Assembly (NCBI GenBank): GCA_037953745.1
Contig: JBAKBP010013085.1
Span: 1-64,000 of the forward strand
Source: Lithodes maja
Taxonomy: Eukaryota; Arthropoda; Malacostraca; Decapoda; Lithodidae
Length of the DNA stretch: 64,000 nt
Direction of reading: 5' to 3'
The notes under the pieces were generated by a model. It had not been told where the DNA came from. It searched no databases and worked only from the letters and a program-made list of their open reading frames with translations. Positions 23,580 to 35,203 of this stretch are shown piece after piece. The stretch's first letter is position 1. Each line of letters begins with the position of its first letter. Position numbers and translations under genes: made by a program.

Positions 23580-23870
23580 ACCCCTACTCAGTGCAACTCT
23601 CCAACCCAAGAGTGAAACGTTATTCTCAGTCTTTCTTCTATTCAACAGCTGATATCTGGAACTCTCTCACAGAATCAGTCTTTTCCTCTTCCTATGACTT
23701 AAATTGTTTCACCAAAATCCGTGTGTCCAGGCATTTGCCTCGAACGTCCCTTGATTTTGTCCCTGAAATTCTTTCAACTCTGGGAGAGGCACTCAATACA
23801 GGCAGTTCTGCCTTTTGTCTCCCTCACTCACATATATATATATATATTTTGTTCTAATCTATGTGTAATT
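23580..23870 (+). mobile_element. Jockey/I-like LINE 3' end fragment
   Basis: A short coding remnant (RYSQSFFYSTADIWNSL) gives the C-terminus of a jockey/I-type ORF2. It is followed by a 3' UTR with GGCACT...CAGGCAG...CTGCCTTTTGTCTCCCTCA and a (TA)n tail. The same 3' UTR signature occurs in the dispersed repeats at 38138, 38799 and 55590, which links those copies to this LINE family. Confidence 0.75.
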
Positions 23871-24014
23871 CGTTGTCTATGGGTGAAACCTTCATGGTTC
23901 TGTACCACTGTATGTCTTTCCAAAGCCCTTGTGTGGGGCGGTACGGGGGGAGGGGGGGGGGGGGGGGTATAGTATTTTTAAAAGGTTACCCATAGCATGC
24001 TGAAAATAAATAAA

Positions 24015-25033
24015 TGTATTTATCGTGGATTCACGATAGTCAGTGGTATAACCTACATTTTCTATGTATCATACCCTAGATACAGTTTGTACAGTACAGT
24101 ATGTAAGCTTAAAAGTTAGATAAGGCCTATTATACGAAAGTATAGTATTTAAGTGTCTTTAGGAATGCATATATTATTTATCATATAAACCTTGCTGTAA
24201 TATTATGTAAGCGGTGCGATATTTACCGCTAGATATCCGCTACTAACTTAGCAGTAGCCGCTAGATTCGTAGCGTAAGGACGATGACGTCTTGGATTGTG
24301 GCCACCGCGGCAGAGCACTTTTATACTTCATCCAAGCAACACCTCCACTCTTTAGTTCGCCGCGATCCTGGTTCCGGTTTCATCAAGCTCTCATCATAAA
24401 CTTAAACTCAACTACATCCTACAGACAGACCGACTGACAAGCTAAGCCTTATTATCATGATTTAACTTTCTTCAACCTTAGTTATTCATTCTTTATTAGT
24501 TCAGGTGCATCCATGCGGTCACCTTAATGTAAACATCCAATGGTGTTTGAATAACAGCCATTTGCCTACCATCTACCAGCACCTCCATCAGCATTTCCAC
24601 CTTGCCTGACTGTAATATTCTATGGTGATTTAATAAGTGAGTTACACTCCCGGCATTATTATTTATTTACATTATAATTATGAGCGAACCTTTTCAGTCT
24701 TAGGTAGCCTAGAGTAAACTTATCTTCCTTAAATCCGCCATATTGGTGCCCAGACCACGCGACTTTGGCCCACAGTTAAATTTCCTAAGTTAGGTATTAT
24801 GAACAAGGGCTATATTGATGGAGGATGTGGATCAAAGGATCCTAGTAGGGGTAGGTCTCGGCTATCACCATCATACCCTATATTTGTTTCCCTAATTTCA
24901 TTATTATTTACTTTTTGACTTAAGACTGACCTACCATCTCTTATTTCCTTCATTGTTTACTCATATCCCAATCTCTCGTGGTACTGTATTGTGTAAGGTA
25001 AGCGGTTTATATAGTCATTTCTACCTCTTTACT
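24015..25033 (+). repeat. BEL/Pao 5' LTR
   Basis: Similar to 29833-30842 along its whole length. A primer-binding-like TTGGTGCCCAGACC stretch lies inside both copies (near 24743 and 30549). Either the true LTR is shorter and the 3' copy carries extra leader, or the motif is coincidental. Confidence 0.85.
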
Positions 25034-25211
25034 TTAATTACATTATTCTATAAAGGATAGGCTAATGTGATGTAATATTGCATATGTGGACTGAAATTGT
25101 AAGTACATATGACAATTACTAAAAGGTGTGCTTATTTTTCACGATTGAGACATTATAGAGGTCCGTATTGGCTGACGAAGGCTGAGGAGGCTAATTCGTG
25201 TAATTAATTTA

Positions 25212-26222
25212 ATGGCTAGTAAACCAGAGGATAAAAAAAACATTATGTCTATCACAGTCTTGAAAAAACAGAGAGGGGGTTTGAGGGGTCTCATCACTAG
25301 GCTAACGTCCGATTTGGAAGACTTTGTAGCTAGTGCAACTCCTGCACAGCTAGAGGCTAAGTTGGAATACCTACAAACTACCTATGATCGGATAGCTACC
25401 CTGAATGAAAGTATAGTATCAGGTTTGGAGGAAGAGTCAGATATTCAGGCGGAGTACGAGCAGCGTGCTGTCCATGATATCGGCCATTTAAAGGCAATAC
25501 ATTTACTGCGAAGGGCGGTGAAGAAGGTAGAGATAACCTCGACTAGCAGCGCTGCCAGGCAGACAGAACCCCGTCGTGAAGTCAACTTGCCCAAATTAAA
25601 TTACCGAAGTTCAGGGGAAACTTGTCCGAGTGGTTAGCAATTTGGGACGTCTTTAAATCCACAGTCCCATGATTCAAAACTTGACGATGTACGAAAGTTC
25701 CATTATCTGTAAGGCCAACTCGAGGACGGAGCTTTACATTTGGTAGAAGGTTTTTCCATTGTAGGTGAAAATTATGATAGTGTTGTGAGGTTATTACGGG
25801 CGACATATGGAGACACTGACCTGCTCAAAGTAGCCCACGTGAACGCCCTGTTGAACCTAGCACAGCCTAAGTACAGGGTTGATGAACTGACAAAGTTCAG
25901 GACAGATATGGAGTGTCATACAAGATCATTAGATGTGTTGGGGGTAACCTCACAAGAAATGCTGGTCATAATTTTAAGACAGAAATTACCTCTAGCTATT
26001 CTAGATAAGGTTCGTACCTTTAACTTGGAGTTCAAAGAGGCATTTAGCAAGGAGATTAGCAACATACAATTGAACAATGGTAGGACGGTGGGAGGATCAG
26101 AAGGGACAACAGCAAGGGGTTCAATTAATATGATGGTAGGTTCAAAAGGAAGATTGAAGAATCACGAAAGAAACCACAAATGTCATGTAGGCTATGCAAT
26201 AATCCCAAGCATACATGGCTAA
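25212..26222 (+). pseudogene. BEL/Pao gag, frameshifted
   Basis: It starts at the Met of MASKPEDKKN, about 180 bases after the LTR. The N-terminal part is rich in charged helices (RGLITRLTSDLEDF). The DUF1759-like core follows (PKLNYR, SKLDDVRKFHYL, VEGFSIVGENYDSVVRLLR), but the frame shifts near 25590 and again near 25670, with stops at 25635-25637 and near 25711. The second half resumes in the first frame and reads to a stop at 26222, where the zinc-knuckle frame overlaps. Gag packages element RNA. Confidence 0.8.
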
Positions 26223-26906
26223 GCTGTACCAAATATCAAACCAATGAAGCCAAATTAGCTCAAGCAAGGAAGCTAAAATTGTGCAAGGGTTGTCTGAGTA
26301 AGGACCATGGTATGCAGGATAAATGTACTGCTTCCTATTTGAGGCCCTGTCGCAACTGTGAGGGTCAATACTTTGACAAGTTATGCCCCACAGGTAGTCC
26401 AGTCAAGGAGGAAAAAGTAGGGGGTACTGCAACATTAATGCTAGGCAGTAGGAAGGACACCACCATTTTACCCACAATCAAGATACCCATAAAGGGTTAT
26501 GGCAGGACACAAGTCTGTCGGTTTACTCCTAGACCAGGGCTCACAACGATCCTTTATAAAGAGATCGGTGCTGGACGGTCTAAAATACCGTGTAGTAGGT
26601 AGGGAGACCCTTAGGTTGCAAGGTTTTACAGGAGTGACCGACAGTAGAGAATACGAAGTTGTTGAAGTTGCTTACATCTACCGTAAGAAGAAATACTTCT
26701 TCAAGTGTGTAGTGGTAGATGAACTCACAGACTATCAATCTGTAGGAATTAACAAAGTAGAGCATGAACTTCGTAGGAAAGGTATTTACCTGTCTGACCC
26801 CGTAGGTGACTTGAAGGAGGTGCACATACTGTTAGGAGCAGATTATTATTATGATGTAGTACACCCGGGTTTTAAAAGAGAGTGGAGTGATCTTGATCCC
26901 CACTAA
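26180..26906 (+). pseudogene. BEL/Pao zinc knuckle and aspartic protease
   Basis: Cys-rich segments (CRLCNNPKHTWLSC, CKGCLSKDH, CRNCEG) fit the BEL-type zinc-binding region. A different frame then carries the protease, with LLLDQGSQRSFI as the DxGS-type active site and ILLGADYYYDVV as the second conserved strand. A frameshift near 26500-26600 separates the two parts. The protease would process the polyprotein. Confidence 0.8.
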
Positions 26907-27300
26907 GTTTGGCTACTGCATGAGCGGTACAGTCCAAACTACCCAGTCAAATGTTCTGGTTGACACGGTATCCGTGTTGAGGATGAGCACGACCGCGGCA
27001 GAAGAGTTCACCGCAGATGATACTCACATTGAGGACCCAAAGTTAGCTGCCGAGTTCAATCTAGAAAGCCTGTGGAAACTAGACCACATAGGAATTAAAC
27101 CTGTGGAGAATGAACAGGAATCAAAATTCGCGATCGAGAAGTTCTCGGAATCTGTGACTTTCTTGACCACGGAGAAGCAATACGAAGTTTGTCTACCCTG
27201 GAAACATGAAAATATCAGTTTACCCACTAATTATGGTTTAGCGTTGGGTAGCTTCTGATAACCAAGAATTTGCCAGAATCTTGGGGATGATATGGCAACC
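26887..27300 (+). pseudogene. BEL/Pao reverse transcriptase N-terminus, core deleted
   Basis: This carries the leader of the reverse transcriptase (LESLWKLDHIGI, VCLPWKHENISLPTNYGLALGS) and stops at 27256. About 30 bases later the sequence has moved to the connection region (ILGMIWQPGKDIL, TKRSLLSKVVQFFDPLGL). The whole fingers/palm segment, including the YxDD motif, is missing. Confidence 0.85.
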
Positions 27301-28388
27301 AGGGAAAGATATACTGATGTAACTGAACAAAGATTATACTGAACAGGCAGGGACGCACACAAAACGTAGTCTGTTGAGTAAGGTCGTGCAATTTTTTGAT
27401 CCATTAGGTTTAGCATTACCTGTTACCATCAGAGCTAGGATTATAATACAAGAAATATGGAGAGGCAACGTAGGGTGGGGACGAATATTTACCCGATGAT
27501 CTTAGTGAACAGGGTAGGTCCTTACTAGAAGATTATAACACCCTATGTACATTAGAGTTACCGCGCCAAGTGGCCGCATTTGGACCCATGTCTTTACATG
27601 CATTCTGTGATGCGAGTGCTACAGCGTATGGAGTAGCTATTTATTGTGTTACCTCGTTTGGGATTAGTTTACTCACCGCCCGGGCTAAGGTTGCACCGGT
27701 AAAGGGGGTCACGATTCCCAAATTGGAACTAACTGCCATGCTGCTATTGGGACGTTTGGTTAATCATGTACGCATTTCATACGATAAGGAACTGCAACTA
27801 AGTGCGGTACACGTATGGTGCGATAGCCAAATTGCACTAAGCTGGGTGCATAGTCAATGGACATTGCCCGTCTATGTGCGCAATAGGGTGGATGAAATAC
27901 GATCCCTACTACCAAACGCCTTCTATCATTATGTACCAACCAAAGACAACCCCAGTGACCTAATAAGTAGGGGAGTAACGGCGTCCAAACTGATTAAGTC
28001 CGACCTGTGGTGGCAAGGCCCAAAATGTCTGCTCCACGAAGGGGATTGGGCTATATGGAATGCCGAGGTTGAGTTAGCTTTGCCATTAGAAACGGTGACA
28101 GCTGTCATTCAACCGACATCAACACCGAATCCTATGTTAGTGTGGGTAAGGATCGGTGGGTACAATAAATTAGTCAGAGTCGTAGCTTGGGTGTTGCGTT
28201 ATATCACCAACATAAAGGCCAGGCTACAAGGACGACTCTGCAATCTGGGTCAATGCTTAAATGCAGTAGAAATAAAAGCAGCTGAGGTAACACTAATTAG
28301 ATGGATTCAAAGGGAATCCTTCAGTCAGGAATTAGAATCCATAAGAAGTTCTGGTAAGATTAAATGCCCAACATTGTGCGTCAACTAA
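27300..28388 (+). pseudogene. BEL/Pao connection and RNase H
   Basis: The connection region FFDPLGLALPVTIRAR is followed, after a frameshift near 27478, by an RNase H-like domain. Its acidic positions are LHAFCDASATAYG, PKLELTAMLL and VWCDSQIALSWV. A frameshift near 28370 separates it from the integrase frame. RNase H would remove the RNA strand during element replication. Confidence 0.85.
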
Positions 28389-29920
28389 GGCTACACCTGA
28401 AGAATGACTTGATTAGATGTGAGGGACGTCTAAAGTGGTCAGGTGTAGACGACTGTGCCAACAATCCTATCCTGATGCCTGCAACACACCATGTCACCGA
28501 TCTACTGGTACAACGCACACACGAGGAAGTAATGCACTACGGGGTCCACCATGTTATTTCTAAATTGCGTCTCAACTGGTGGATACCCAGAGTTCGGCAG
28601 GTTGTTCGACGAGTAGTCAAAAGGTGTGTGGTGTGCCGTAGACTAAAAGGAAGACCATTTACGACTGGACCTGCTCCACCCTTGCCAGAGTGTCGTGTTA
28701 ATCATCTAGAACCCTTCAGAGTTACAGGACTAGACTATACCCGCGCACTGAGAACTAGGGAACTGGACAAGATTTATGTGTTGCCATTTACTTGTGCCAC
28801 TTCACGTGCAATACATTTAGAACTCTGTGACAATATGTCTTGTGAAGAGTTTATGCTGGCATTTAGGAGATTTTGTGCACGCCGTTCCTTCCCTCATTTG
28901 ATTCTTAGCGACAATGCTCCCACTTTTCTTCAAGCTTCCAAGTACTTCATAGATATGAGCGACGATCCAACGGTTGTTGCTTACTTGGGAGAGCGAAGGT
29001 GCAAGTGGAAGTTTATACCAGTCAAAGCGCCGTGGTTTGGTGGAATGTGGGAACGGTGTGTAGGCATCGTGAAGTCAGGCTTACGGGCGGTTGCAGGACG
29101 CGCCTTGTTAAAAAGGAGCGAACTAGTAACTGTGCTCACTGAAGTCGAGGCGGTTGTTAACGATCGTCCTCTCACTTACGTATATACCGTCCTGCATGAA
29201 CCACTGCCAATAACACCAGCGCATTTGCTCTACGGCAAGCCAATGACTGCCTTTCCTACTGATCTGCAGTCACAGGCAGAGTTATAGGACCCTTCGATGT
29301 TCACCGAGGTTGTGGTGTCACGACGTTATCAGTATATTTCTAGGGTTATAGGTGATTTTAAAAAGAGATGGATGAATGACTACTTATTGGCATTACGTGA
29401 GAGGGCAACTCAGACTGCAGGTCAACCATCAGCACCCTCTGTAGGCGAGATAGTGTTCATCCATGATGATAGTCCTAGATTGTACTGGAAGTTGGGCCGC
29501 GTAGTGGAGGTGTACGAGGGCGAAGGCTCGGTGGGGCGAATAGCGCTGCTCAAGACAGCTACTGGGACTACTGTTCGTCCGGTCGCACGACTGTACGCTA
29601 TGGAGCTTGGCTCTTCTACACAAGAAGAAGTTCCACCTGATGATGCTGGATCCGAGGAGGCTGCCTTAGCCGATCCACCACAACCCGTTGGGATCCGCCT
29701 CGGATCGGGACTAGTCCCAGACGCGCAGCTCGTGGCGCCGTTGATATGTGGCGACACAAGATTGCTTCTGGGCAACTCTAGATATAAGGTGGGGTTCAGG
29801 TATTGTGTTTGGGGTGGGGGGGGGGGGGGGAGTGTATCGTGGATTCACGATAGTCAGTGGTATAACCTACATTTTCTATGTATCATACCCGAGATACAGT
29901 TTGTACAGTACAGTATGTAA
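28364..29920 (+). pseudogene. BEL/Pao integrase with one nonsense codon
   Basis: The zinc-binding head has HYGVHH then CVVC. The DDE core has FRVTGLDYTRAL, LILSDNAPTF and GGMWERCVGIVKSGLR, so all three acidic residues are present. An in-frame TAG at 29285-29287 interrupts the C-terminal part (QAEL, stop, DPSMFTEVV), after which the same frame continues with a chromodomain-like basic tail (VGEIVFIHDDSPRLYWKLGRVVEV). It ends close to the polypurine tract. Confidence 0.88.
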
Positions 29921-30842
29921 GCTTAATAAGTTAGATAAGGCCTATTATACGAAAGTATAGTATTTAAGTGTCTTTAGGAGCATATATGATTTATCATATA
30001 AACCATGCTGTAATATTATGTAAGCGGTGCGATATTTACCGCTAGATATCCGCTACTAACTTAGCAGTAGCCGCTAGATTCGTAGCGTAAGACGATGGAC
30101 GTCTTGGAATGTGGCGCACCGCGGCAGAGCACTTTTATACTTCATCCAAGCAACACCTCCACTCTTTAGTTCGCCGCGATCCTGGTTCCGGTTTCATCTA
30201 GCTCTCATCATAAACTTACACTCAACTACATCCTACAGACAGACCGACTGACAGCTAAGCCTTATTATCATGATTTAACTTTCTTCAACCTTAGTTATTC
30301 ATTCTTTATTAGTTCAGGTGCATCCATGCGGTCACCTTAATGTAAACATCCAATGGTGTTTGAATAACAGCCATTTGCCTACCATCTATCAGCACCTCCA
30401 TCAGCATTTCCACCTTGCCTGACTGTAACATTCTATGGTGATTTAATAAGTGAGTTACACTCCCGGCATTATTATTTATTTACATTATATGAGCGAACCT
30501 TTTCAGTCTTAGGTAGCCTAGAGTAAACTTATCTTCCTTAAATCCGCCATATTGGTGCCCAGACCTCGCGACTTTGGCCCACAGTTAAATTTCCTAAGTT
30601 AGGTATTATGAACAAGGGCTATGTTGATGGAGGATGTGGATCAAAGGATCCTAGTAGGGGTAGGTCTCGGCTATCACCATCATACCCTATATTAGTTTCC
30701 CTAATTTCATTATTATTTACTTTTTGACTTAAGACTGACCTACCATCTCATATTTCCTTCATTGTTTACTCATATCCCAATCTCTCGTGGTACTGTATTG
30801 TGTAAGGTAAGCGGTTTATATAGTCATTTTTACCTCTTTACT
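29833..30842 (+). repeat. BEL/Pao 3' LTR
   Basis: Begins TGTATCGTGG directly after the G-rich polypurine tract. It is similar to 24015-25033, and identity ends at TACCTCTTTACT. Confidence 0.85.
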
Positions 30843-31589
30843 GATGTTTGTATATATGAATAACCAGTCAGTATCACAATCTTTGCACAATATAACGTAT
30901 TCCTGTCAAACACAATATGGTGTCGTTACATCGTCAGTATGGTAATAATTTGCTTATATATCTATGCATAAGTTGAATTCGGTCTTTTCAGAATCATTCT
31001 TATTTTTATTTCTTCAGAAATCAACATGGCACATATTAACATAGATCATAGTGGATGTCCTTCCTAATCTACATTATATCGTCTTATGATAGAGCCAAAA
31101 TACAATGTTTGGTGCCCTCTCTTGTCTGGCGTCCTTTCATGTTTTGTTCTTCCTTTCATGCGATGGTGGGAAAGAGTCTTAGGGTGCCGTTAAGAGGCGC
31201 CCCACTAAGTCTGTTTTGGAACCAGACTGTGATGGAAGTAATATTGTCTCTGCCCACACACAACCACATTTGCTGTAATGCACATAATCATATTTATTCA
31301 TACGCACACACACACATATATATAACTCAAATATATACATGCTTACAGCATACTTACATATACATGCACTCAAATAAACCTCCACATTCCAAAAAATATA
31401 CATGTGCATGCATACTGGCACACGGCTTCTTTACTTTGCAAGTGCAGTGTGTTTGTTTTGGCGTATTGGTCCATTTGAATACCTGTGTAACAACCTGGGC
31501 CTCTACCCATGTAGTAGAGGAATATAAGAATATGCCCCACGTATTTACAGCGTGTCGTAAGAGTCAACTAAAAATTGGATGACATAAGT

Positions 31590-31626
<37 letters not shown>

Positions 31627-32333
31627 GGAATTCGTAAGACTTATTAAATAATAGTTACCAAGTCATGTTATATCACTAGGGGTGGAATACATCTGTCCTA
31701 TTCTTTAAAATATATACGTTTATATTGGTTGGCATGTGGGCTGAATTATGCCAATAGATATACGAGTTTGTAATGTGAATTAGTGGGCCAACATAATTTG
31801 AAATATGCAAGTTTATCATTGGATGCTGATTCGTGGCACAAATTGTATGTTTATTAAACTTATGACTAATAATACAAAGATAATTTATAACTTCCGTAAA
31901 CAAATAATGAACACAATCCCGATGACTGTATCTGTATACATGAACACATAAGACGTCGTCAAATGTATATTGTGTGTATATGTAAACTAGGTCAGTGGCT
32001 TTTTCCGTTTGTCTTTGAAGTGATGTACCGTATCATCTGGGGTCAATAAGACACCATTCACGACACTGACTAATTACACAAGGGGATCTGCGATCCTGAT
32101 TTTGTTTTAGTCATTTTGGGGCAACATTTACAGTCAGGCTTATAAGTCGTATCTTACTCTCAACATTTCTCATCTACTTATATATTTAGTTAATAGAACA
32201 ACATAGACTTTTACACTCATTCATAAACTCGTTTATTTTATAATGATATAGTCAATGTTATGCAGGATATTGTGTTCTATGTCAAAATATGGACACCAAG
32301 TTTTAGTGTAACTCCTTCTGTACTGGCGACGTT
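30843..32333. other. Anonymous DNA with GA tract
   Basis: It includes a His/Tyr-rich chance frame from a CACA/TATA-rich region near 31300-31390 and a GA microsatellite at about 31595-31622. I recognise no gene. Confidence 0.45.
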
Positions 32334-32437
32334 TTTTGTATATAGTATTCAAGCTATATTTAGATGATTTTGTATATAGTATTCAAGCTATATTTAGATG
32401 ATTTTGTATATAGTATTCAAGCTATATTTAGATGATT
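32334..32437. repeat. 34-bp tandem repeat, three units
   Basis: Three consecutive near-identical units containing GTATATAGTATTCAAGC and TATATTTAGATGAT. The last is followed by TTTTGTGTAGCTTAAG. A diverged single copy of the same surroundings occurs near 56510-56575, after TACCGGCGAC, so the array arose by local expansion inside a dispersed repeat. Confidence 0.85.
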
Positions 32438-32639
32438 TTGTGTAGCTTAAGAAAAATCTGTGGTAGCTAAAAGGATTAACCGAGATAGTATATAGCCGTT
32501 GAATTGTTAGAGGTCATTCTTAAGCTGAATTATATAATATATTAGTTGCTGGATTATAATGCAAAATTAATGATGTCACTGCTACAAAATGGGTTACAAA
32601 GTTATATGCGTCTGTTACAAATGGCTACATTTTGTATGA

Positions 32640-33530
32640 AACCACTGCATGTTATCTGAATGGACTCCCTAATATATATATAATCACTCTGGTGTTATTG
32701 TTTATAGTAGCCAGAGTACGTTATCTGAATGTACTTCCTATACACATAGTATCACTCCAGTGTTCGTTGTTTATAGTAGCCAGAGTACGTTATCTGAATG
32801 TACTTCCTATACACATAGTATCACTCCAGTGTTCGTTGTTTATAGTAGCCAGAGTACGTTATCTGAATGTACTTCCTATACACATAGTATCACTCCAGTG
32901 TTCGTTGTTTATAGTAGCCAGAGTACGTTATCTGAATGTACTTCCTATACACATAGTATCACTCCAGTGTTCGTTGTTTATAGTAGCCAGAGTACGTTAT
33001 CATGGTGATGGGCTGGTCTATCAGAGTGAGAACTGAGCAATCTCTGCCATACCCATAGCTTACTCTGACTGTTCCTTTTACTTATATATTTTCTAGATCT
33101 CAAGTGACGGCGTCTCTTCCGTGGATTGACCTCCCAATCTACCAAGATTGGAAGCCAAAGCGTCACATTTTCCCTCTGCCCCTCAACTTTCTCTTTATAA
33201 TTGCTGAGGGGCACAGGGCCCTGGGTGTGGCTTTGGTTTCCCGGGCGTTTCCGCACCCTCCTCAGCTCCCCGCCATGGAGTGGCTTCGGTCACCCAGGCT
33301 TTATTGTGATCAGCAGGGAGGGTTCTGTGGGGGCGCTCGGTTATGGCCTTGGCCTTGCTCGGGGCCTTGGGGCTGTTCGGCCAGGCAGCTTGGGATCAAC
33401 AACAACAACAACAACAACAACACATAGTATCACTCCAGTATTCGTTGTTTGTAGAAGCCACAGTACGTTATCTGAACGTGCTTCCTATACACATAGTATA
33501 ACTCCGGTGTTCGTTATTTATATAGACTGA
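32640..33530. repeat. 69-bp tandem array interrupted by a LINE
   Basis: Units of 69 bp contain GTACGTTATCTGAATG and CACATAGTATCACTCCAG. GTTATCTG starts at 32651, 32720, 32789, 32858 and 32927. A broken unit follows at 32996 and a diverged one at 33467, beyond the insertion. Because 69 is divisible by three, the array forms a repeating 23-residue frame; I do not regard this as coding. The inner units are almost identical, so expansion was recent. Confidence 0.92.
33003..33421 (+). mobile_element. LINE 3' end inserted in 69-bp array
   Basis: The right part encodes the same ORF2 terminus as the LINE at 3141-4925 (ALGLFGQAA) and ends in (CAA)n that runs into CACATAGTATC of the array. The insertion replaces about 16 bp of the repeat unit (the TGAATGTACTTCCTAT segment), pointing to a small target-site deletion rather than a duplication. 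The family's usual TAG stop is TGG here. Confidence 0.75.
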
Positions 33531-35203
33531 TATAAAATAATTGTATTTGTATAATAAGATGGCGGATATATTTGTCTAAGTAAGTTTAGCTTAGGTTGTC
33601 TAATAATATCGGTGCTGCCATATATACAAACTTTCTCATCTGGTTTCGATTAAAAAAAGAAAAGAAGGACAAAAGGACCCAGGCAATCAGGCTATTAAAT
33701 AATGATGCCTCGTGAAGTTTGGTTTAATTAGTCCCAAATTCACTAAAACTCTTCTTCAAGTCACTAATTAACTGTGCGTAGGTGTCATTTTAGGTGGCCT
33801 GGAACACAGAAGTGATGGTAATTTACCCCCGGGTGATTAAAACAGTGAAATACTGGTGATAAGTAGTTTAGTCAATCATGCCCCAGACATATACTGTAGT
33901 TATTGTGTAAGTGTATCTACAAATACACTACCTAAACTGTGTATACACTAATCCTGTATACAGTCATGTCATAACTCTCGAATCAACAATCTCAAACCAG
34001 ATCAGGACTGTGAATAATAATGTAAGATTGCCTAGTTATCTTGAAGAAACTACTGTAAGGACTGATGCTATATATATACTGTATATATATATATATATAA
34101 TTATGTATATATTATTTTTTCTTGCGACCGTTTTGTTTGTAACTAAAAGTGTGTCCACAAGTGAACTCCAACATAGGTAGGCAACATGTTGTGAATATTG
34201 TTATCGTCACCTCATAAACTGGTTGTCAGCAACTTAACAGAACGTAACCATACACAAATTGTCAATATTTGCTTATCACATGTTTGGAAAACGGTTGCCT
34301 TTTTACAATTCACCTTTTATCTCCACTGTTATTTTGACTTTTGACTTTTGACTTCTACCTTCATGTTCCTTGCTCAAAGGATGTCGGGCTATTAGTAAAC
34401 CTATCACACGACCACCACCACACTGACACAGGGAATAATTGGTAAGTTTACGTTATACATTAGTTGAGCGAAAGGTAGAAAGAGAGAGTGAGAGAGAGAG
34501 AGAGAGTGAGAGTGAGGGGGGGGGGGGGTCATATGCACAGATAATGACAGTCAGCAAAACAGGATTACAAACAACAAACATACAGATATAATTATAGAGC
34601 TGAATTTATTAGGTGAACCAATGCAACAATTTACTTCATCGTATTAAATATATCTCATGGATTTATACATTGTAATCCTCGCGTAAATCCTTGACAAACG
34701 GAACGATATACAATGTAATATTTCGTAAACATTGACATAATTGTGTAACTATTTAATTAGTTTATTGGATGAATGTTAATATAGGTTGCTTTGTGTTCAA
34801 TAAGATTGTAAACGACAATAAAACACACAAAGCGTGTTGTCCCAAATGTCCATAAGCTTTTGTTTGATTGATATGAATGCGTGAGTTTTGTTTTAATCTC
34901 GCATCGCATCATTACACAAAATACAGGAATACAATTAGTTTTTGTTTTTTAAATCCTCATATCCTCCACTATTTTGTATGTGAATTAACATCTTACTTTC
35001 AAAGGTTACTTGTATAGATACATTGGTTATTTATATTATGCTTGATAATTGCATTCACTTATTTCATCTCTATAGCCAGTTTACAGGTGCTAAACATATA
35101 GTATTTTGTTCCTCTTAACCCTATGTATTGTTGATTATCTATATACGTATCGACACAATTATATTTTCCTTAAACTAATTGTTCTTGGTTCCCTAATGAT
35201 TAT
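33531..35203. other. Anonymous DNA
   Basis: AT-rich sequence with a (TA)n stretch near 34080-34100 and a GA/G-rich tract near 34480-34528. No gene or named repeat. Confidence 0.45.

Larger units (their letters stand above)
24015..30842 (+). mobile_element. BEL/Pao LTR retrotransposon, RT-deleted
   Basis: Two long direct repeats of about 1.0 kb (24015-25033 and 29833-30842), both containing TATCGTGGATTCACG near their start, enclose gag, protease, RNase H and integrase coding remnants in plus-strand order. By eye the repeats are highly similar, differing by scattered substitutions and small indels, so insertion was fairly recent. A G-rich polypurine tract (about 29810-29832) precedes the 3' repeat. 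The catalytic part of the reverse transcriptase is missing, so the copy is non-autonomous. Confidence 0.88.

Noticed and set aside
31055..31582. 175-codon frame rich in His, Tyr and Cys
   Set aside because: It derives from CACA/TATA-rich sequence, with no recognisable domain and no codon bias or neighbour support.
32632..33036. Repeating 23-residue frame in the 69-bp array
   Set aside because: The unit length is divisible by three, so any open unit stays open. There is no start context, splice signals or homology to suggest translation.
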